A stretch of 64,000 nucleotides of DNA from Leucosporidium creatinivorum. Lineage: Eukaryota; Basidiomycota; Microbotryomycetes; Leucosporidiales; Leucosporidiaceae. Positions 22,565 through 33,940 of the stretch are shown one piece after another; positions within the stretch are counted from its first letter, which is position 1, and each line of letters opens with the position of its first letter. The translations under genes were made by a program, and so were the position numbers. Under the pieces are notes generated by a model. The model did no database searches. It had not been told where the DNA came from and was given only the letters and a program-made list of their open reading frames with translations. Location of the stretch: contig BCKL01000006.1 of the NCBI GenBank assembly GCA_001600635.1, positions 945,967 to 1,009,966 on the forward strand. The letters run 5' to 3'.

Positions 22565-22988
22565 GGCGAGAGGTGCAGGAGAGGCGAGTAGCTCGAGGGT
22601 GGGAGTTGATGAAAGCGATGCAGTACGCTGAGAGGTTGTGGTTGGAGGAAGAGAGGCGAGGAAGTTTTGCGTCAGAGCGCGGGAGCGCTCTCGGAGCTCT
22701 CCTCATTTGACGCCAGCGAGCACCTCCTAGCTTTAGATGGCGCCGACGCTGAGTCGCTTCGATGGTAGATTTCGATGAGGACGAGCTCGCGCGATGGGAA
22801 CGAGGAGGGCCGAGAGCCGATGCGAGCCGGTGTGCGGGCATGCGCATCTGCGAGAGTCGAGCCGAGGTCAGCGAGGCGCAGAAGGGAAGAGGGCGAAGCT
22901 ACTAGCGCACTCGCCGATTACATGAAGAAGTCCAGCTCCTTCTACAACCATTCGAATCGAAGCTCTACTCGACCTCGGCGCGGACCCC
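22565..22988. other. Intergenic stretch
   Basis: Upstream region of the minus-strand membrane gene and downstream region of the SET gene. No gene or repeat was recognised. Confidence 0.4.
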
Positions 22989-24006
22989 CTACGTCCCTCC
23001 GGCTTGCGCATGCCACTGCTTCATGAATGCCTCGGCCATCTTCTCCCGCTCGATATCCTTCTTGGCACTCTCCTCGTCGCTGAGCGAGCACCACGAGCAC
23101 TGGCATTCAAACCTCCACTGCGAAGAGCGAAAGCAAAAGGGTCAGCTCGGCGCTCACGGCACGGCGTCGGAATCCAGGCAAAGAACTCACCTTGACCAGC
23201 AGCTCTTCTCTCCGTTCCCTCCGCTTCTGAAACGGCACAATGTACGTCACGCAAAGCTCCTCGCCTGCCTTGACCGCCCTCGTCGTCCGAACGCCGAGCT
23301 CGAATCGCTGCCAATCCCACTCCGGTCGAGCGTTGGCGTCGCATGCATGGTTCAGACGACTGTAAACTGGGAAGACGCCGGTATAGGTGACCGGGTCGGC
23401 TGCGTCTCCAGCGCCTTCAAAAGAGATTACAGGTGCTCCGTTCGTTTCGATTCGACCGAAGATGGTCTCCGAGCCAGCGAAGCAATTGCTGAGGTCGAGG
23501 AATTGGCGTTGATGGTCGAATTCGAGGTGAGAGAGGGCGTGGGTGAAGATGTCGTTGGCTTCCTTGCGTGAAGGTCCTCGGTCGGAGGGATCAAAGACGA
23601 GAAGCGGTCGGTCGACGAGGACGAGCGAGTTGGGCGGTAGATCCCGCTTGGCGAATAGTGCGAGACCCTTCTTGGCCGTGGAGCGGATCTCGTACGCTGG
23701 TGAAACGTTGGCTGAGCCGAGGAGGGGTGGAGGTGGCCGAGAGGCGAGGAGAGCGCGAGAGGCGGCGGTGACGAGGAGTCCCGTGCTGGCGGTTGGTGAG
23801 GCTGGAGTAGGTGCGGGCGAAGCAGGGAGGAAGCTCCAGTGCAATGTCGACGGCGAGTCTCGAGGTGAGCTGGCCCAGCCTGGCGGTGCCGCAGCGAGAG
23901 GAGGGATGGGCGCTGCTCTTGAGGTTGCTGGCTGTTGGGCTGCAGCTGGGGTGGGCTTGGGCTGAGCAGGCGCAGAGCTCTTGCCGCTCAAGAATCCTCG
24001 TTTCAT
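22989..24006 (-). CDS. SET-domain protein (SMYD/Set5-like, without MYND)
   Basis: SET domains transfer methyl groups from S-adenosylmethionine to lysines. After a Pro/Ala-rich N-terminal ~85 residues, the SET domain starts at YEIRSTAKKGLALFAKRDL, runs through a helical insert and SNCFAG, and reaches the catalytic core SRLNHACDANARPEW and the conserved Tyr in ELCVTYIVP. A post-SET zinc site follows in exon 2 as FECQCSWC. Two exons joined at 23118-23190. The start at 24006 (MKRGFLSGK) is the first ATG in frame. The histone or non-histone substrate is unknown. Its position among MYND genes is notable because SMYD proteins combine both domains, but here they are separate genes. Confidence 0.83.
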
Positions 24007-24970
24007 GTCGGTCGAGACGGGCGAGTGATGTGTAGGAGGGGAACTTTCTACGCGTCCCAAGCTCTTCCTCTAACGTCTCGCTGCTCGGACCTCGACTCGC
24101 CTACACCTTCTACAGAGGCTCTCTGATACATTGGGCAGTATCTACTTAGCTCCTGCTGCTCTCTCTACCGGTCAATTGGCCCGCTCGGGCCTTCAGCAGC
24201 TCCGCCGTCGAAGGAGCTCAGTCACAGCTCGCTCTACCTCTCCAAATATAATTGCAGCGGATGGCGCCTGTGAGTAGGCAGTTATCTTCTCTGGGCTTAG
24301 CTCAGGGCACACGCCCCCATCTACTCCGTCGCCGAAATCAGCTCGGCGAAGGGGGTTGTTCACCGCTTCTGAGGAGCTAGCAGGAGCTCGGCTCACTGCC
24401 AGCTCCTATTGAGCCACACATCTTTGCCCTCAACATATGTGGGCACCGCCAGATACCCCTCAACCCGCCCCCTCGACAGCTCGGCGACCCTTTCGCCGAA
24501 CCTTTCCTCGCCGAATAGCAGCTGAAACACGGTGAGATCGACGGGGAACCTGCCAGTATGTACTGCAGCGGAGCGCTCAAGATCACTTGGCCTACTCGCC
24601 CCTCCTGGACCCAATCACGGCCGAAGGAAACGCTGCGACGGGTCAAGCCTCGAGCGCCGAGCGCCGAATACATCTCAGCTCGGTCTCTGAAAGCTTTGAT
24701 GGGCTCTACGTGGTCTTGTGTAAGTCTTCTAACAGCTCTTGACTGTCGACGGTGGCCGACCAGCGCTTGCAGGACGCAGCTCGAGTCGAGACTCTCAGAG
24801 CAAGATCGGTCGAAAGCGCTTCCGCTGACGCTTTCCTCTCTCCTCCTCACTTCTTCGACAGCCAGATCAGGTTCCTGCTCGTACTTCCGGCGAGCTTCAC
24901 TCGAAGCCAGAGCCCTCAACAACTAGCAGCGCTCCCACCGCTCTTCGTCTCAGCTGCTCACCTCAGCAGC
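24007..24970. other. Intergenic stretch with a possible small minus-strand gene
   Basis: On the minus strand, 24614-24393 reads as a compact stretch (RFPVDLTVFQLLFGEERFGE, then VEGYLAVPTYVEGKDVWLN) with an intron-like acceptor before it (cttgacccgtcgcag near 24634). No start could be fixed and no family was recognised. The rest shows nothing. Confidence 0.3.
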
Positions 24971-25700
24971 ATGGCGCCCGCATTGCTCGCCCTCCCCGTC
25001 AAGATGGCCGACATCCTTACTGCAGCAACCTCCAACCTTGCTCCACCCTATCTATTGATCAAGCCATTAGACTACAGAGTGTCCGATCCAGTTGACCACA
25101 GCTTCCTCTGGACTTCGCACGACAACGTCGATTGTCCATCGCTCAAGCTTGTGTACGGCGGTCTTCACCCTCCTTTCACTATCCGTATCAGCAATCCTTA
25201 CGCCACCTCTCAAGCTGTCAACGCCTCGGTGTCCTTCTCGGCGGAGCTCGGCCCTTTCGAGAACAGCGGGGACGTCGATTGGAAGGTCATCTCGCCTCCA
25301 GATCTATGGCTTCAGGCTACTATTATCGATGCGGTGGGATCTGAAACTGCTAAACCCCCGATTTGGGTCCGGGAGGGCACCTTGAGCAAGCCCTTTGCTA
25401 GTAAGCTTGGGGCTCGCCGAGGTCCCGACCAAGCTTTTGCTAACCCTTGCTCTTCGTAGGAACGCGTCGCTGATAACGGGGAACTGGATCGGGGAAATTC
25501 TCATCTACTTTCCCTTCGTTGGACTTGCCTTGATTGGCATCATCTTGGCGGGTGAATGGGTCCAGCAGCGGATGCGGGAGTTGGCGCTGCAAGGACGGTT
25601 CGGAGCGCGCAAGCAGATGGAAGAGCAGGGGAGGAGAGCAGAGGAGGAGGCTGAAGAGGTACGGTGGAGAGAGCGGGAAGGAAGCCGTGAGCCCGCGTGA
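24971..25700 (+). CDS. Single-pass membrane protein of the same ectodomain family, member 3 (no PY tail)
   Basis: Exon 1 (24971-25400) encodes MAPALLALPVKMAD and an ectodomain with CPSLKLVYGGLHPPFTI and LWLQATIID. Exon 2 (25460-25700) encodes NASLITGNW, a membrane helix (ILIYFPFVGLALIGIILAG) and a charged cytosolic tail of Arg/Glu/Gln with likely coiled coil. The Cys...YGG..PPF pattern is shared with member 2, so the ectodomains look homologous. This gene and its neighbour at 26240 lack the PPxY/GGV tail and form a subgroup. No function is known. Confidence 0.75.
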
Positions 25701-26239
25701 CGAGATGTGCAAGCGTAGCCTTGGTCGAGTCGGCGCAATCGAAGCTCGGCTTTCTCGGCGCTCATCTCGACGAGGGTAGACTTATCTGTGGCAGTTCCGA
25801 TGCTGTCGGAGATAACACAAAGAGGTCACCAAGATCGGATACTAAGGAAGCCAAATGCTCGAAGCAGCTATGTCTGGCGCTTCCTCGAAGCTCAGCGACC
25901 CTTCGCCGAGATGCTGCCTCGCGAATTCGATGGCTGGAACACTACACAGTGCGACCGCGATGTAAAAGAGCGGTTTCTTTCGCTCTCCGAAAAGCTCGGG
26001 CGCGCTCCTGCTCCCGCCTGCGCCCGTCCACGACTGAGGCCCGAGGGGTTGAGCTCTGAGAGCGGCGCGTCTGAAGCTTGCCTTGCGTCCGCCTCTCTGC
26101 TCTCTTCCACCTTTTGATCGCACAGTACAGTACCGCACATCTATCGCAACGCGCTCGTGTGGCTCAGTCTCGCTCATATTACAGCCCTTGAGGATCAAGA
26201 AGCTCGGCTCGATCCTGCCCTTCAGTTCAGCCCAGCATC
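25701..26239. other. Intergenic stretch with an open frame of unknown status
   Basis: A plus-strand ATG ORF, 25800-26117, reads as ordinary protein in its first two thirds (SYVWRFLEAQRPFAEMLPRE, FDGWNTTQCDRDVKERFLSL) and then becomes low-complexity. It could be a small gene or a remnant; no family was recognised. Confidence 0.3.
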
Positions 26240-26899
26240 ATGGCGTGGCAATGGCTCGCCTCGCTCATGCGAGCCACCGACATCCAACAACCCTCAGCAG
26301 CCGACCTTGCTCCCCCTTACCTTTTCCTCAAATCGGAGCGTCGCTTCCTCTACACTTCGCATGACAATGTTGCCTGTCGTCCTTTGCGGCTCAGCTACGG
26401 CGGTCTTCACCCGCCGTTCACTATTCATTTGCGTAAGCCATATGCTACAGCTCTGCCTGCCAACGACTCGACGGCGACTTACGCTGCCCTCGGACCTTTC
26501 GAGGAGGACGGCGAGCTCGAGTGGACCGTCGTTTCCCCTCCGAGCCTATGGCTGCAGGCTACTATTGTAGACGGGAAAGGGCTAGAAAGCTCGATACCGT
26601 CCTTGTGGGTCGTGAAAGGGACCACTCGTTTCGTCTCGGACGGAATCTGCTGGTGAGCCCCTACGCCGAGCTGCCGCCCGACCGAGCTTTCGCTGACTCT
26701 CGACCTCGCTAGGGATTCATCGCTCATCACGGGCGACTGGGTCGCGGAGGGTTTCCTCTACTTCTTAATCGCAATGCTGGCCCTCCTCCTTGGTGCCATT
26801 GGGATGTGCTGCTGGGAGGACGCGAGCGATCGACGAACGCTCCGAGCTAAGCGGCTGGAGAGGGAACGGGAGGGAAGGAAGGCAAAGGAGGCCGAGTAG
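26240..26899 (+). CDS. Single-pass membrane protein of the same ectodomain family, member 4 (no PY tail)
   Basis: Tandem partner of the 24971 gene. Exon 1 (26240-26652) encodes CRPLRLSYGGLHPPFTI, LGPFEEDGELEWTVVSPP and LWLQATIVDG; exon 2 (26713-26899) encodes DSSLITGDW, a membrane helix (GFLYFLIAMLALLLGAIG) and a short basic/acidic tail (RRTLRAKRLERERE). The two genes are clearly duplicates: same intron position, same SLITGxW after the intron, same orientation. The ectodomain faces outside if the N-terminus is translocated; a classical signal peptide is weak. Confidence 0.75.
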
Positions 26900-27096
26900 T
26901 GTGGGAGATGCGGTATGCGCGAGCGTGAGCATGGAGCAGTAGTAGTCGGCGTAATCGAATTCTCATCACCGAGCTCCTCTCGGCGCTCGTCTCCTCGAGA
27001 GATATATCGTCCATGGCGATACAATTGCCATCCGCAAGAACAAAAGAGAGAAGTTACCAATACTACACGAGATCTACACCGCTCGACCCTGCACCG

Positions 27097-30000
27097 TCAC
27101 CCCGTCCCTCGAATCCTCCTCCCCGTCCGTTCCCTCTCCCTCTCCCTCCACATCCTCCAACAAACGACCGTCGACAACGCCGCCGAAACGCCTCCAATCC
27201 TAAAGATCATTCCCAATGCATCCCAATCCTTCCCTCCCTCCTCCTCGACCGCAGCTCGGAAAGCGAGCCTCGCGAATTCGCCTAAGCGATCGTCGACGAA
27301 GGTCGTGTTTGGCGGTGTGAGGGGGACGGTAGAGGAGGGATGACCGCCTGAGGAGATTACCGAGTGGTGAGGGGCGAAGAGGGCGAAGATGAGGGAGGAG
27401 AGGGCGGTGACGAGGAATTGGGGGAGGACGAGGTAGATGTTGTGACAGCTGTAGGAGTCAAGGAGAGGGGGAGGGTTAGCTGAGCTCGGCGCAGTAGGAA
27501 GAGAGAGAGAGACGACAACGAACCCGAGAATCACCCCCGCCTGATCGCCCGCCCCATCTCCCTCCCCTCCTCCATCATCCATCTCCCCCTCCCCCTCCCA
27601 CTCATCCTCATCACTTCCCCCCTCCCCACCTCCAAACGTAATCCTCGGCGGCTCAGCATACCCCCCACCATACACAGCCCTCGCACTCCCCGCGCTGCCC
27701 CTCCTACTCTCCCTCCCCTCGTACCCACCCTTCTCGCTCCCCTCCTCGCTACTCCCCCCGTCCGACCGCTCGAACGTATCGTCCGAATGCCGGATCTGCA
27801 GGACTGTAGGCGTCGTCCCTCCTCCTTGCTGTCCTTGCGCTAGAATCGTCGAAGTCGAAGCGAAAGAGTACGGATCATTATCGCCGAGACTGAGGTTCGA
27901 GGCATAGGGATCGTGGTTCGGTGGGTACTCGTAAGGGTGGGAGGACTCCCTCGATGCTGAGTTGTATTGTCGAGGTGACGGCGAAGGAGAGGGAGACCGG
28001 CGCTTCCTGTCGTCCAGCTCATCGGAGGAACGAGGGAAGGTCGACCGCTCGGGAGTGCCCCCGAGCGAGGTGGTGTCAAAGTACGCGCTCGTAGCGCTCG
28101 GCGGGGTACCCACCATACTCTCCTCCCCTCCTCCACCATCTTCCCTCCTACCCTCCGGCCTCGGATCCGGGAAGCCCCAACTCCCTCCCTCCTCGCCCCC
28201 TACCCCTCCCCCTCGCCGAGCTTTCGGCGTGTCCATCAACGGCGTCTTGCCGTTCGACATGGAGGGCTCGTAGTCCGACGCTTCCTCCATGATGGGAGAG
28301 AGGGCTGAATGAGAGTTATCGGCCCAGTGGGGGGAGTGGGAGTGGAGGGCGTGCGAGGAGGGCGAGGAGACGCCGATGCGGAGGATGAGGTCGCCGAGCT
28401 GCGAGCTCAAACCAGGTCAGCGAGCGCGCGAAGGAACAGGCGAAGTGAAACGTACGATGGCGAAAGGTGCCCAGTTGGTCACAGCCCACGAGAAGCCAGC
28501 AGCAGCGAGGATGAACGACGCGCCAAACACCGAGGTAGCGAACCAAGTCCCGATGAGTAGGGTAGCGAAGAGGGCGTTCGAGATGGTCCACAGCAGCGGT
28601 AAGCTGAGCCAAGCGACCGGCATAGTCGGTAGCATGGACTTGATCCTCTCCGTCAGAGTCTCGCCTTGGCCGAATCCCGTCGAGGAGCGAACGTAGGGCG
28701 AGTTGGGCTTTGAGCTGCTAGGCGAAGAGCTGGAGCCGGCGATGAAAGGGGGCAGGAGGATGGAAGTAGCGAGAGAGACGATAGCGTGCCATAGCATCGC
28801 TCGAGTGCCGGCTCGGGTCGCTGCGTCGCGGATGTCGAGAGGGGCAGAGGCGAGGTCGGAAAAGGTGGAGGTCGTTTGGACGTAGATTTCGGCGACCCAG
28901 GTGGTGCCGAAGAAGAGGACGGGGAACCAGCCGATCCAGGAGGAAAACTGTCGCGATCCTAGCGGTCAGCAAGAGAAGCGAAGCGCGTCAAACGAACGCC
29001 GAGTCGAGAAACGAACCTGGACGTTGAGGACCTGCTGGATCGGTCGAGGGAGGGTGCGCAGGGTAGTCCAGATGTCGAACATGGCTTTCATAGCTGGGCT
29101 CGAATCGTCGTCGGGTGTTCGGGTGTCTTCTCTCGAGATGAGGACTCGTTCCCGAACGCAGACTACCGTGATGGCGTGGGCTCCGCAGAGGAAGAAGGAG
29201 GTGAAGAAGGTGAGGACCTGTGAGGCTCGAAGGTTAGTTATAAGCTCGGCGCTCGAGAGAGATTGAGCTCACCTTGAGCTGCTCTCCGCCGAGGAAACCG
29301 CCGGTGAGGTAGACGAGGTCGAGTCCGCCGACCCAGTAACCGAGGACGGCTGGTGAATTCACAGTCAGCTGAGCCTCGCGGAGCACGATGTAGAACATCA
29401 GACTCACCTCCAATGCCATTCATCCTCGAAGCCCAGGCATTCGCAGCGGGTTGGAGGTGCGGCGCAATCACGTCGACGATGAGCGAGCGGTCCATGGCTT
29501 GCACGACGTTGATGCTGAAGTCGCTGTGGATCGAGAAGAGGGTTAGCCTAGTGTAAAGTTCAGCGAGAGCTCGAACGTACATCACGTAGACCGAGAGGAT
29601 AGCGAGAGCGATAGTAAGTCGTCCGTGCTGCGAAGCGGTGCGCCGAATGAGCTCTGGTCAGCGAAGGCCCAGAGCCGAGCAAGACAGGAACACTCACAAT
29701 AGCACCTCCGCTCTCCGCTACGAGCCCAGCGACCTCCTTTGACCATCCGAGCAAGAGGACTGCGAAGCTCGAGACGACACACCCTCCAATGATGAAGGGA
29801 CGTCTGCGGCCGAGGGACAACCTACAGCCGTCGGAGAGGACTCCCACGACAGGCTGTACGATCAAGCCGCTGAGCGGTCCTATTGGCGTGAAGAACCGAG
29901 GGTTAGCGAACAACGGGACGGGCTCTCACGAGGCGGGGCGCCAGCTGCCAGCTAGCCTGCTGCCAGCTAGCCTGCTGCCAGCTACTCACCTGCAAGGAAG

Positions 30001-30283
30001 ACGATGGCCATATGAGATTTTGATACGCCGAGGGAGAGCAAGTAAGGGGAAGCTTGGGCCATCTCACAACTCCACACGAGCTGTAGACCGAGCATTGAGA
30101 TGGTGAGAGCTAAGAATCGGCAGAACTGCGGCTAACGGAGGTAAATACACATTCAACCGAATCCTAGATATGCTGAAAGGTAGTTACCTGGGGAGCGTGA
30201 GGCGCTTGAGGCAAGAGGACGGCTCGACCGACCCAGCGAGAGCGGCCATGAGGGGAAGAGGGGAAAGCCGAGAGTCCCGTCAT
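27097..30283 (-). CDS. GPH/SLC45-type sugar transporter (sucrose/alpha-glucoside H+ symporter-like)
   Basis: Major-facilitator protein of the glycoside-pentoside-hexuronide/SLC45 branch, proton-coupled uptake of sugars such as sucrose or maltose in fungi. First exon MTGLSAFPSSPHGRSRWVGR (start 30283), then LQLVWSCEMAQASPYLLSLG, the signature GPLSGLIVQPVVGVLSD with LSLGRRRPFIIGG, and the second-half helices down to SWAVTNWAPFAI. A long hydrophilic insert of about 270 residues (27550-28300), rich in Ser, Pro, Gly, Asp and Glu, separates this from the last helices (IYLVLPQFLVTALSSLIFAL). At least eight introns. The long insert resembles regulatory loops of fungal relatives. Stop TGA at 27097-27099. 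Confidence 0.85.
29947..29984. repeat. 15-bp tandem repeat, 2.5 copies
   Basis: GCCAGCTAGCCTGCT is repeated in an intron of the sugar transporter gene. Confidence 0.9.
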
Positions 30284-30447
30284 TGAGGAAGGGAGCTAAA
30301 GGGCTACAGAGCCCTCCACCTAATAGCGCAGAGTCGAAGTTGGGAGACGACTGGAGACGAGCCCAGACGAGCAGACGGTAAGAGCCCAAGCGTCGTCGCG
30401 TTCAACTCAACTCTCTCGCTCTTCCCTTACGCTTCGCATTTCTCAGC

Positions 30448-31571
30448 ATGGGTATGTAGTCACTTTATGCACTCATTCGAGCACTAGCTAACCCTGCTCT
30501 ACTTCTACAGATCAACAGGTACGCTCCTGCAGCTTCTCAGCCTCTACCTTCAACCTGGAACTGACCTCTCCCTCTGCAGAACCGAGTCGGCAGCAAGTTT
30601 GGAGGAGGAGGAGTAGCAGGAGCATCAGAGCAGGCCATCGACCGAAGGGAACGGCTAAGGAAACTCGCCCTAGAGACTATCGACCTGGCAAAGGTGAGCT
30701 TCCAAGCCCGCCGCTCTCATCTCAGCGCCCGGCTAACGCTCTCTGCACCTCAACCAGGACCCCTACATCCTCCGCAACCATCTCGGCGGTCTTGAATGTC
30801 GACTGTGCTTGACCCTCCACACCAACGAGGGTTCCTACCTCGCCCACACGCAGGGAAAGAAGCATCAAACCAACCTCGCCCGTCGAGCCGCTCGTGATGC
30901 GCATGACCCGAGTCAGTATGCCCAGCAATTGGCGGCGCAGCAGGCGGCGCAGAAGGTTCAGGTGCAGACGAAGAGCTTCATCAAGATTGGTAGCCCAGGG
31001 TACCAGGTGCGTTTCGCTGACTACCGCTTTCGGGGTGGTGAAGGGGAGAGCTGATGCTGAATGGTGATGCTACAGGTCACCAAGGTTCGCGATCCTATTA
31101 CTGGACAGCTCGGCCTGCTGTTCCAGGTGCACTACCCCGAGATCAAGGAGGGCGTCAAGCCCCGGCATCGGTTCATGTCGAGCTTTGAGCAGCACGTCGA
31201 GGCCCCCGATCGGACATGGCAGTACTTGTTGGTGAGTGGAGTGTGCTCTTGATGCTGACAGGTCGTAGCTAGGTGGTGGAGTAGATCCAGAACTGACTTC
31301 ACCGACCGAACGCCTCGCAACAGATCGCCGCCGAGCCATATCAGACCATCTCGTTCAAGATCCAGTCTCGGGAAATCGACAGTACGTTCGCTCATCCCTC
31401 GTCCACTTCTTTGCCCAGCCCTCTTGCCCTCTACCGCGCTCGCTCGTGGCTCGCCGAACCCGCGCTGACCTCGCCTCCCTCCAAACAGGCGCCGAAGGCA
31501 TGTCGTGGGAGCACTGGGATACCGACACCAAAACCCTCTCCTTCCAATTCCTCTTCGCTCAGCAGCAGTGA
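30448..31571 (+). CDS. SF3A2: Splicing factor 3A subunit 2 (SF3A2/Prp11)
   Basis: Component of the SF3a complex of U2 snRNP, needed for prespliceosome assembly in the nucleus. Starts MDQQNRVGSKFGGGG, the hallmark N-terminus, followed by RRERLRKLALETIDLAKDPY and a matrin-type C2H2 finger (CRLC then SYLAHTQGKKHQTNLARR). The C-terminal half has VTKVRDPITGQLGLLFQVHY and the segment ending in WDTDTKTLSFQFLFAQQQ. The metazoan Pro-rich tail is absent, as in other fungi. Exon 1 codes only ATG-G, and exon 2 is an 8-base microexon (30511-30518). Introns after it are at about 30519-30579, 30694-30757 and further on. Confidence 0.95.
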
Positions 31572-31813
31572 GCTTGCTCGGTCGATTCGGTTCGGTCGGC
31601 GCGGGAAGGAGGGAGGGAGCAGAAGGAGGAGGATTGGAGCAGCAGGAGGAGTGGAGAGCCATGCGTAGACTGGCTAGCTATAGTGCCAACGATAGTGTGT
31701 ACTTGTTTTCTCATCTCTTCGTCGTCCCTCATCTCGTTTCGTCTCTCGGCTCGACTCGCCGATTCGGCGCAAGATCCTCCATTCGACAGCTCGGCCAACT
31801 TGTCAAGCCTCAG
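31572..31813. other. Intergenic stretch between convergent genes
   Basis: Holds the 3' ends of SF3A2 (plus) and the membrane gene (minus). Nothing else was recognised. Confidence 0.4.
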
Positions 31814-32692
31814 CTAAACTCCACCAGGCCTCTTATGCTCCAAAGCAGCGGCATACCTCGGTGGATGATCCTCCTCGACCTCTGCCTCCCGCTGCTCCAC
31901 CCTCGCCTCGGCGATGTCCTCCTCGCGCTCACCCATTCTTCCCCAGGGATTGAAGTCCTCCGGCTCATCTCGCACGATCAGGGGCGGAGGAACCACCGGC
32001 ATTGGTACGGGCGCAGGCTGCCCCCCTTGCCCCGCCGGCGTCTTCTGCTCGACCGCCTCGAGCCTCCGCTTGCGCTTGCGATCACTCCAAGTGCAGAAAG
32101 CCCAGATGAGCAAAGCCGCGGCCAAGCAGCTTGCTATATAGATGCCGATCTTTTGGCCGTTGGTGAAGCGCGGTCCTCTACGAGCGAGAGGTGAGGATAA
32201 GTTCAGCTCCAAGCTCATCGCCGAAGGGGGGTAGCAGGGTCGTTTGCGACCTGCGTTGTCGAGCGAGATCACTCACGTGCACCCGTCTACTCCTCGCTTC
32301 CCGCTTTTCACCTGCCAGGCTCTATCATACGCCGCCTGCCCCAGGGTATCATCCGTCACCATAAACCTGACCCACCTCCCCGATCCCACAGCATCCAGGT
32401 CAAAGTCCACCGTGTTCTCTCGGAGATAGTAGCCTTGCGGTTGCTCGGCGGGAGGTAGACTATCGTCACAGCCGTCGCCCTGTCTGTAGGACGAGGGAGC
32501 GATGCTATAGGAGACGATGAGCGGCAGGTTTTGGCCGTGCAGCGAGACGGGGATGAGGGGGCAGGACACGCTGCCGGCGTTGATAGAGATGTGCCCTGAG
32601 GTCGAGGGTCGGACAGCTATAGATAGTGAGGAGGTGCTGTTGGACACTGGCGGCGAGAAGTCGCGTTTGTGAGCGAGGGCTGAAGGAGCCAT
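31814..32692 (-). CDS. PY-tailed membrane protein family, member 5
   Basis: Exon 1 (32277-32692) starts MAPSALAHKRDF and encodes a secreted-side domain with NSTSS, SVSCPLIPVSLHGQNLPLIV, WVRFMVTDD and the terminal RGVDGC. The intron is 32178-32276 (phase 2, as in the relatives). Exon 2 begins GPRFTNGQKIG, followed by one membrane helix (IYIASCLAAALLIWAFC), a basic cluster (RKRKRRL) and a long Pro/Glu-rich cytosolic tail ending PPRYAAALEHKRPGGV. The PPRY is a PY motif of the type bound by WW domains of Nedd4/Rsp5 ubiquitin ligases; that link is family knowledge, not shown here. Confidence 0.78.
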
Positions 32693-33090
32693 TTCGGATC
32701 GGAGGGGGCTCGGCGAAGATGAGAGGGTGGTGAGTTGACGGCGAGGCTGCTGAGCTGTTGGGCAGTGCTATGATATAGTAAAGACGAGCGGAAGGAGTCG
32801 AAGGGTGAAGACGTCGAGGCAGAAGCCGGACAAGCAGCGAACACAACGTCAAGTTCGATCGACGCCGGGTTTTGCCTCTTGGAGTCTTTCGAAGTGCTGG
32901 CGTTCAGCAGGGATGTCACTCGCTACAGGAGGCTCTCTAGCAGTCTGAAGTGGTCGTTGAACCTCTGAGCAGGCTATTCTCGATGAGCTGCCCCTGAAAT
33001 GAAGCTCGGCCCAAGCTTCGGCGCTGGGAAAAGGATAGGTCCAGTACAGTTGTGAGGGGGATTATCCGCAACTAGAGTCTTCACCAATCT
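32693..33090. other. Intergenic stretch between two tandem membrane genes
   Basis: Upstream region of member 5 and downstream region of member 6, both on the minus strand. No other signal was recognised. Confidence 0.4.
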
Positions 33091-33940
33091 CTATACACCT
33101 CCTGGTACCTTTGGATCGATACCATAAGCTGGTGGTTGCTCCTCCTCCTCTCTCCTCGGCGCCTCGACGATATCGGGCTCCTCCCTCCGAGTCGGCGGCT
33201 CCTCGACGACTACAGGCGGCTGCTCCATTTCCACCACTGGCGCAGGGAGAGGAGGAACAAACACCGGTAGTTGATAGGCGTGATGAACCACCGGGGGAGG
33301 GGCTGCGCCCTTGGCAAGCTTTCCCCTCCTTACTCTCGGCGCCCGCTGCTTGGTGCAGCACTGGCAGCACCAGCCGAGGAAACCGCAGAAGCACCAACCG
33401 AGGATGACAGCGGTGAAGGGGAAGACGAAGACGCTGAGCCAGATCAGAGCGGTCTTCACGGCTGCAGAGATGCGAGGCTTGCTGCTCGGCGAAGGGATCA
33501 GCTCGGCGATGTGAGGAGAGCGACAAGGGAGCTCACGTGCAGCCGTCCACGCCTTTCGATCCAACCTTGAGCTGATAGGGTACAGAGTAGGCTTCTGCCT
33601 TGCTGCTGTCCTGCACTACGAACCTGACCCATCCGCCTTTCAACGAGCTGAGAGCAAACTCGGCGGTGCCGTTCCGATCAAAGGAGCCTTGCGGATCGTC
33701 CTTGGACGGTGTGGTACCATTCCACGGCTCGGAAGGGTCGTACGCCCGCGTGTAGGTGTATTCGACGACGAGGGGGAGGAGATCGCCAGTGTAGGAGACG
33801 GTGCTGTTCGGGCAGGAGAGGGAGCCGGAGGATATGGAGAGGTAGCCAGTGCTGGAGGGGGTGAGCAGGGTGATGCTGAGGTTGGTGGTGAAGTTGGTGA
33901 CGGCGAGTAGAGCTGGTGTGAGGAGGGCGAGAGGAGCCAT
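33091..33940 (-). CDS. PY-tailed membrane protein family, member 6
   Basis: The best preserved family member. Exon 1 (33537-33940) starts MAPLALLTPALLAVTN, a hydrophobic leader, followed by N-glycosylation sites (NFT, NLS, NST, NGT), SLSCPNSTVSYTGDLLPLVV, GGWVRFVVQDSS and SKGVDGC. After the intron (33462-33536) exon 2 encodes one membrane helix (ALIWLSVFVFPFTAVILGW), a Cys-rich juxtamembrane stretch (CFCGFLGWCCQCC) that could be palmitoylated, a basic cluster, and a Pro/Glu tail ending PPAYGIDPKVPGGV. An upstream in-frame ATG would add about 80 residues not found in relatives, so 33940 is preferred. Confidence 0.8.
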
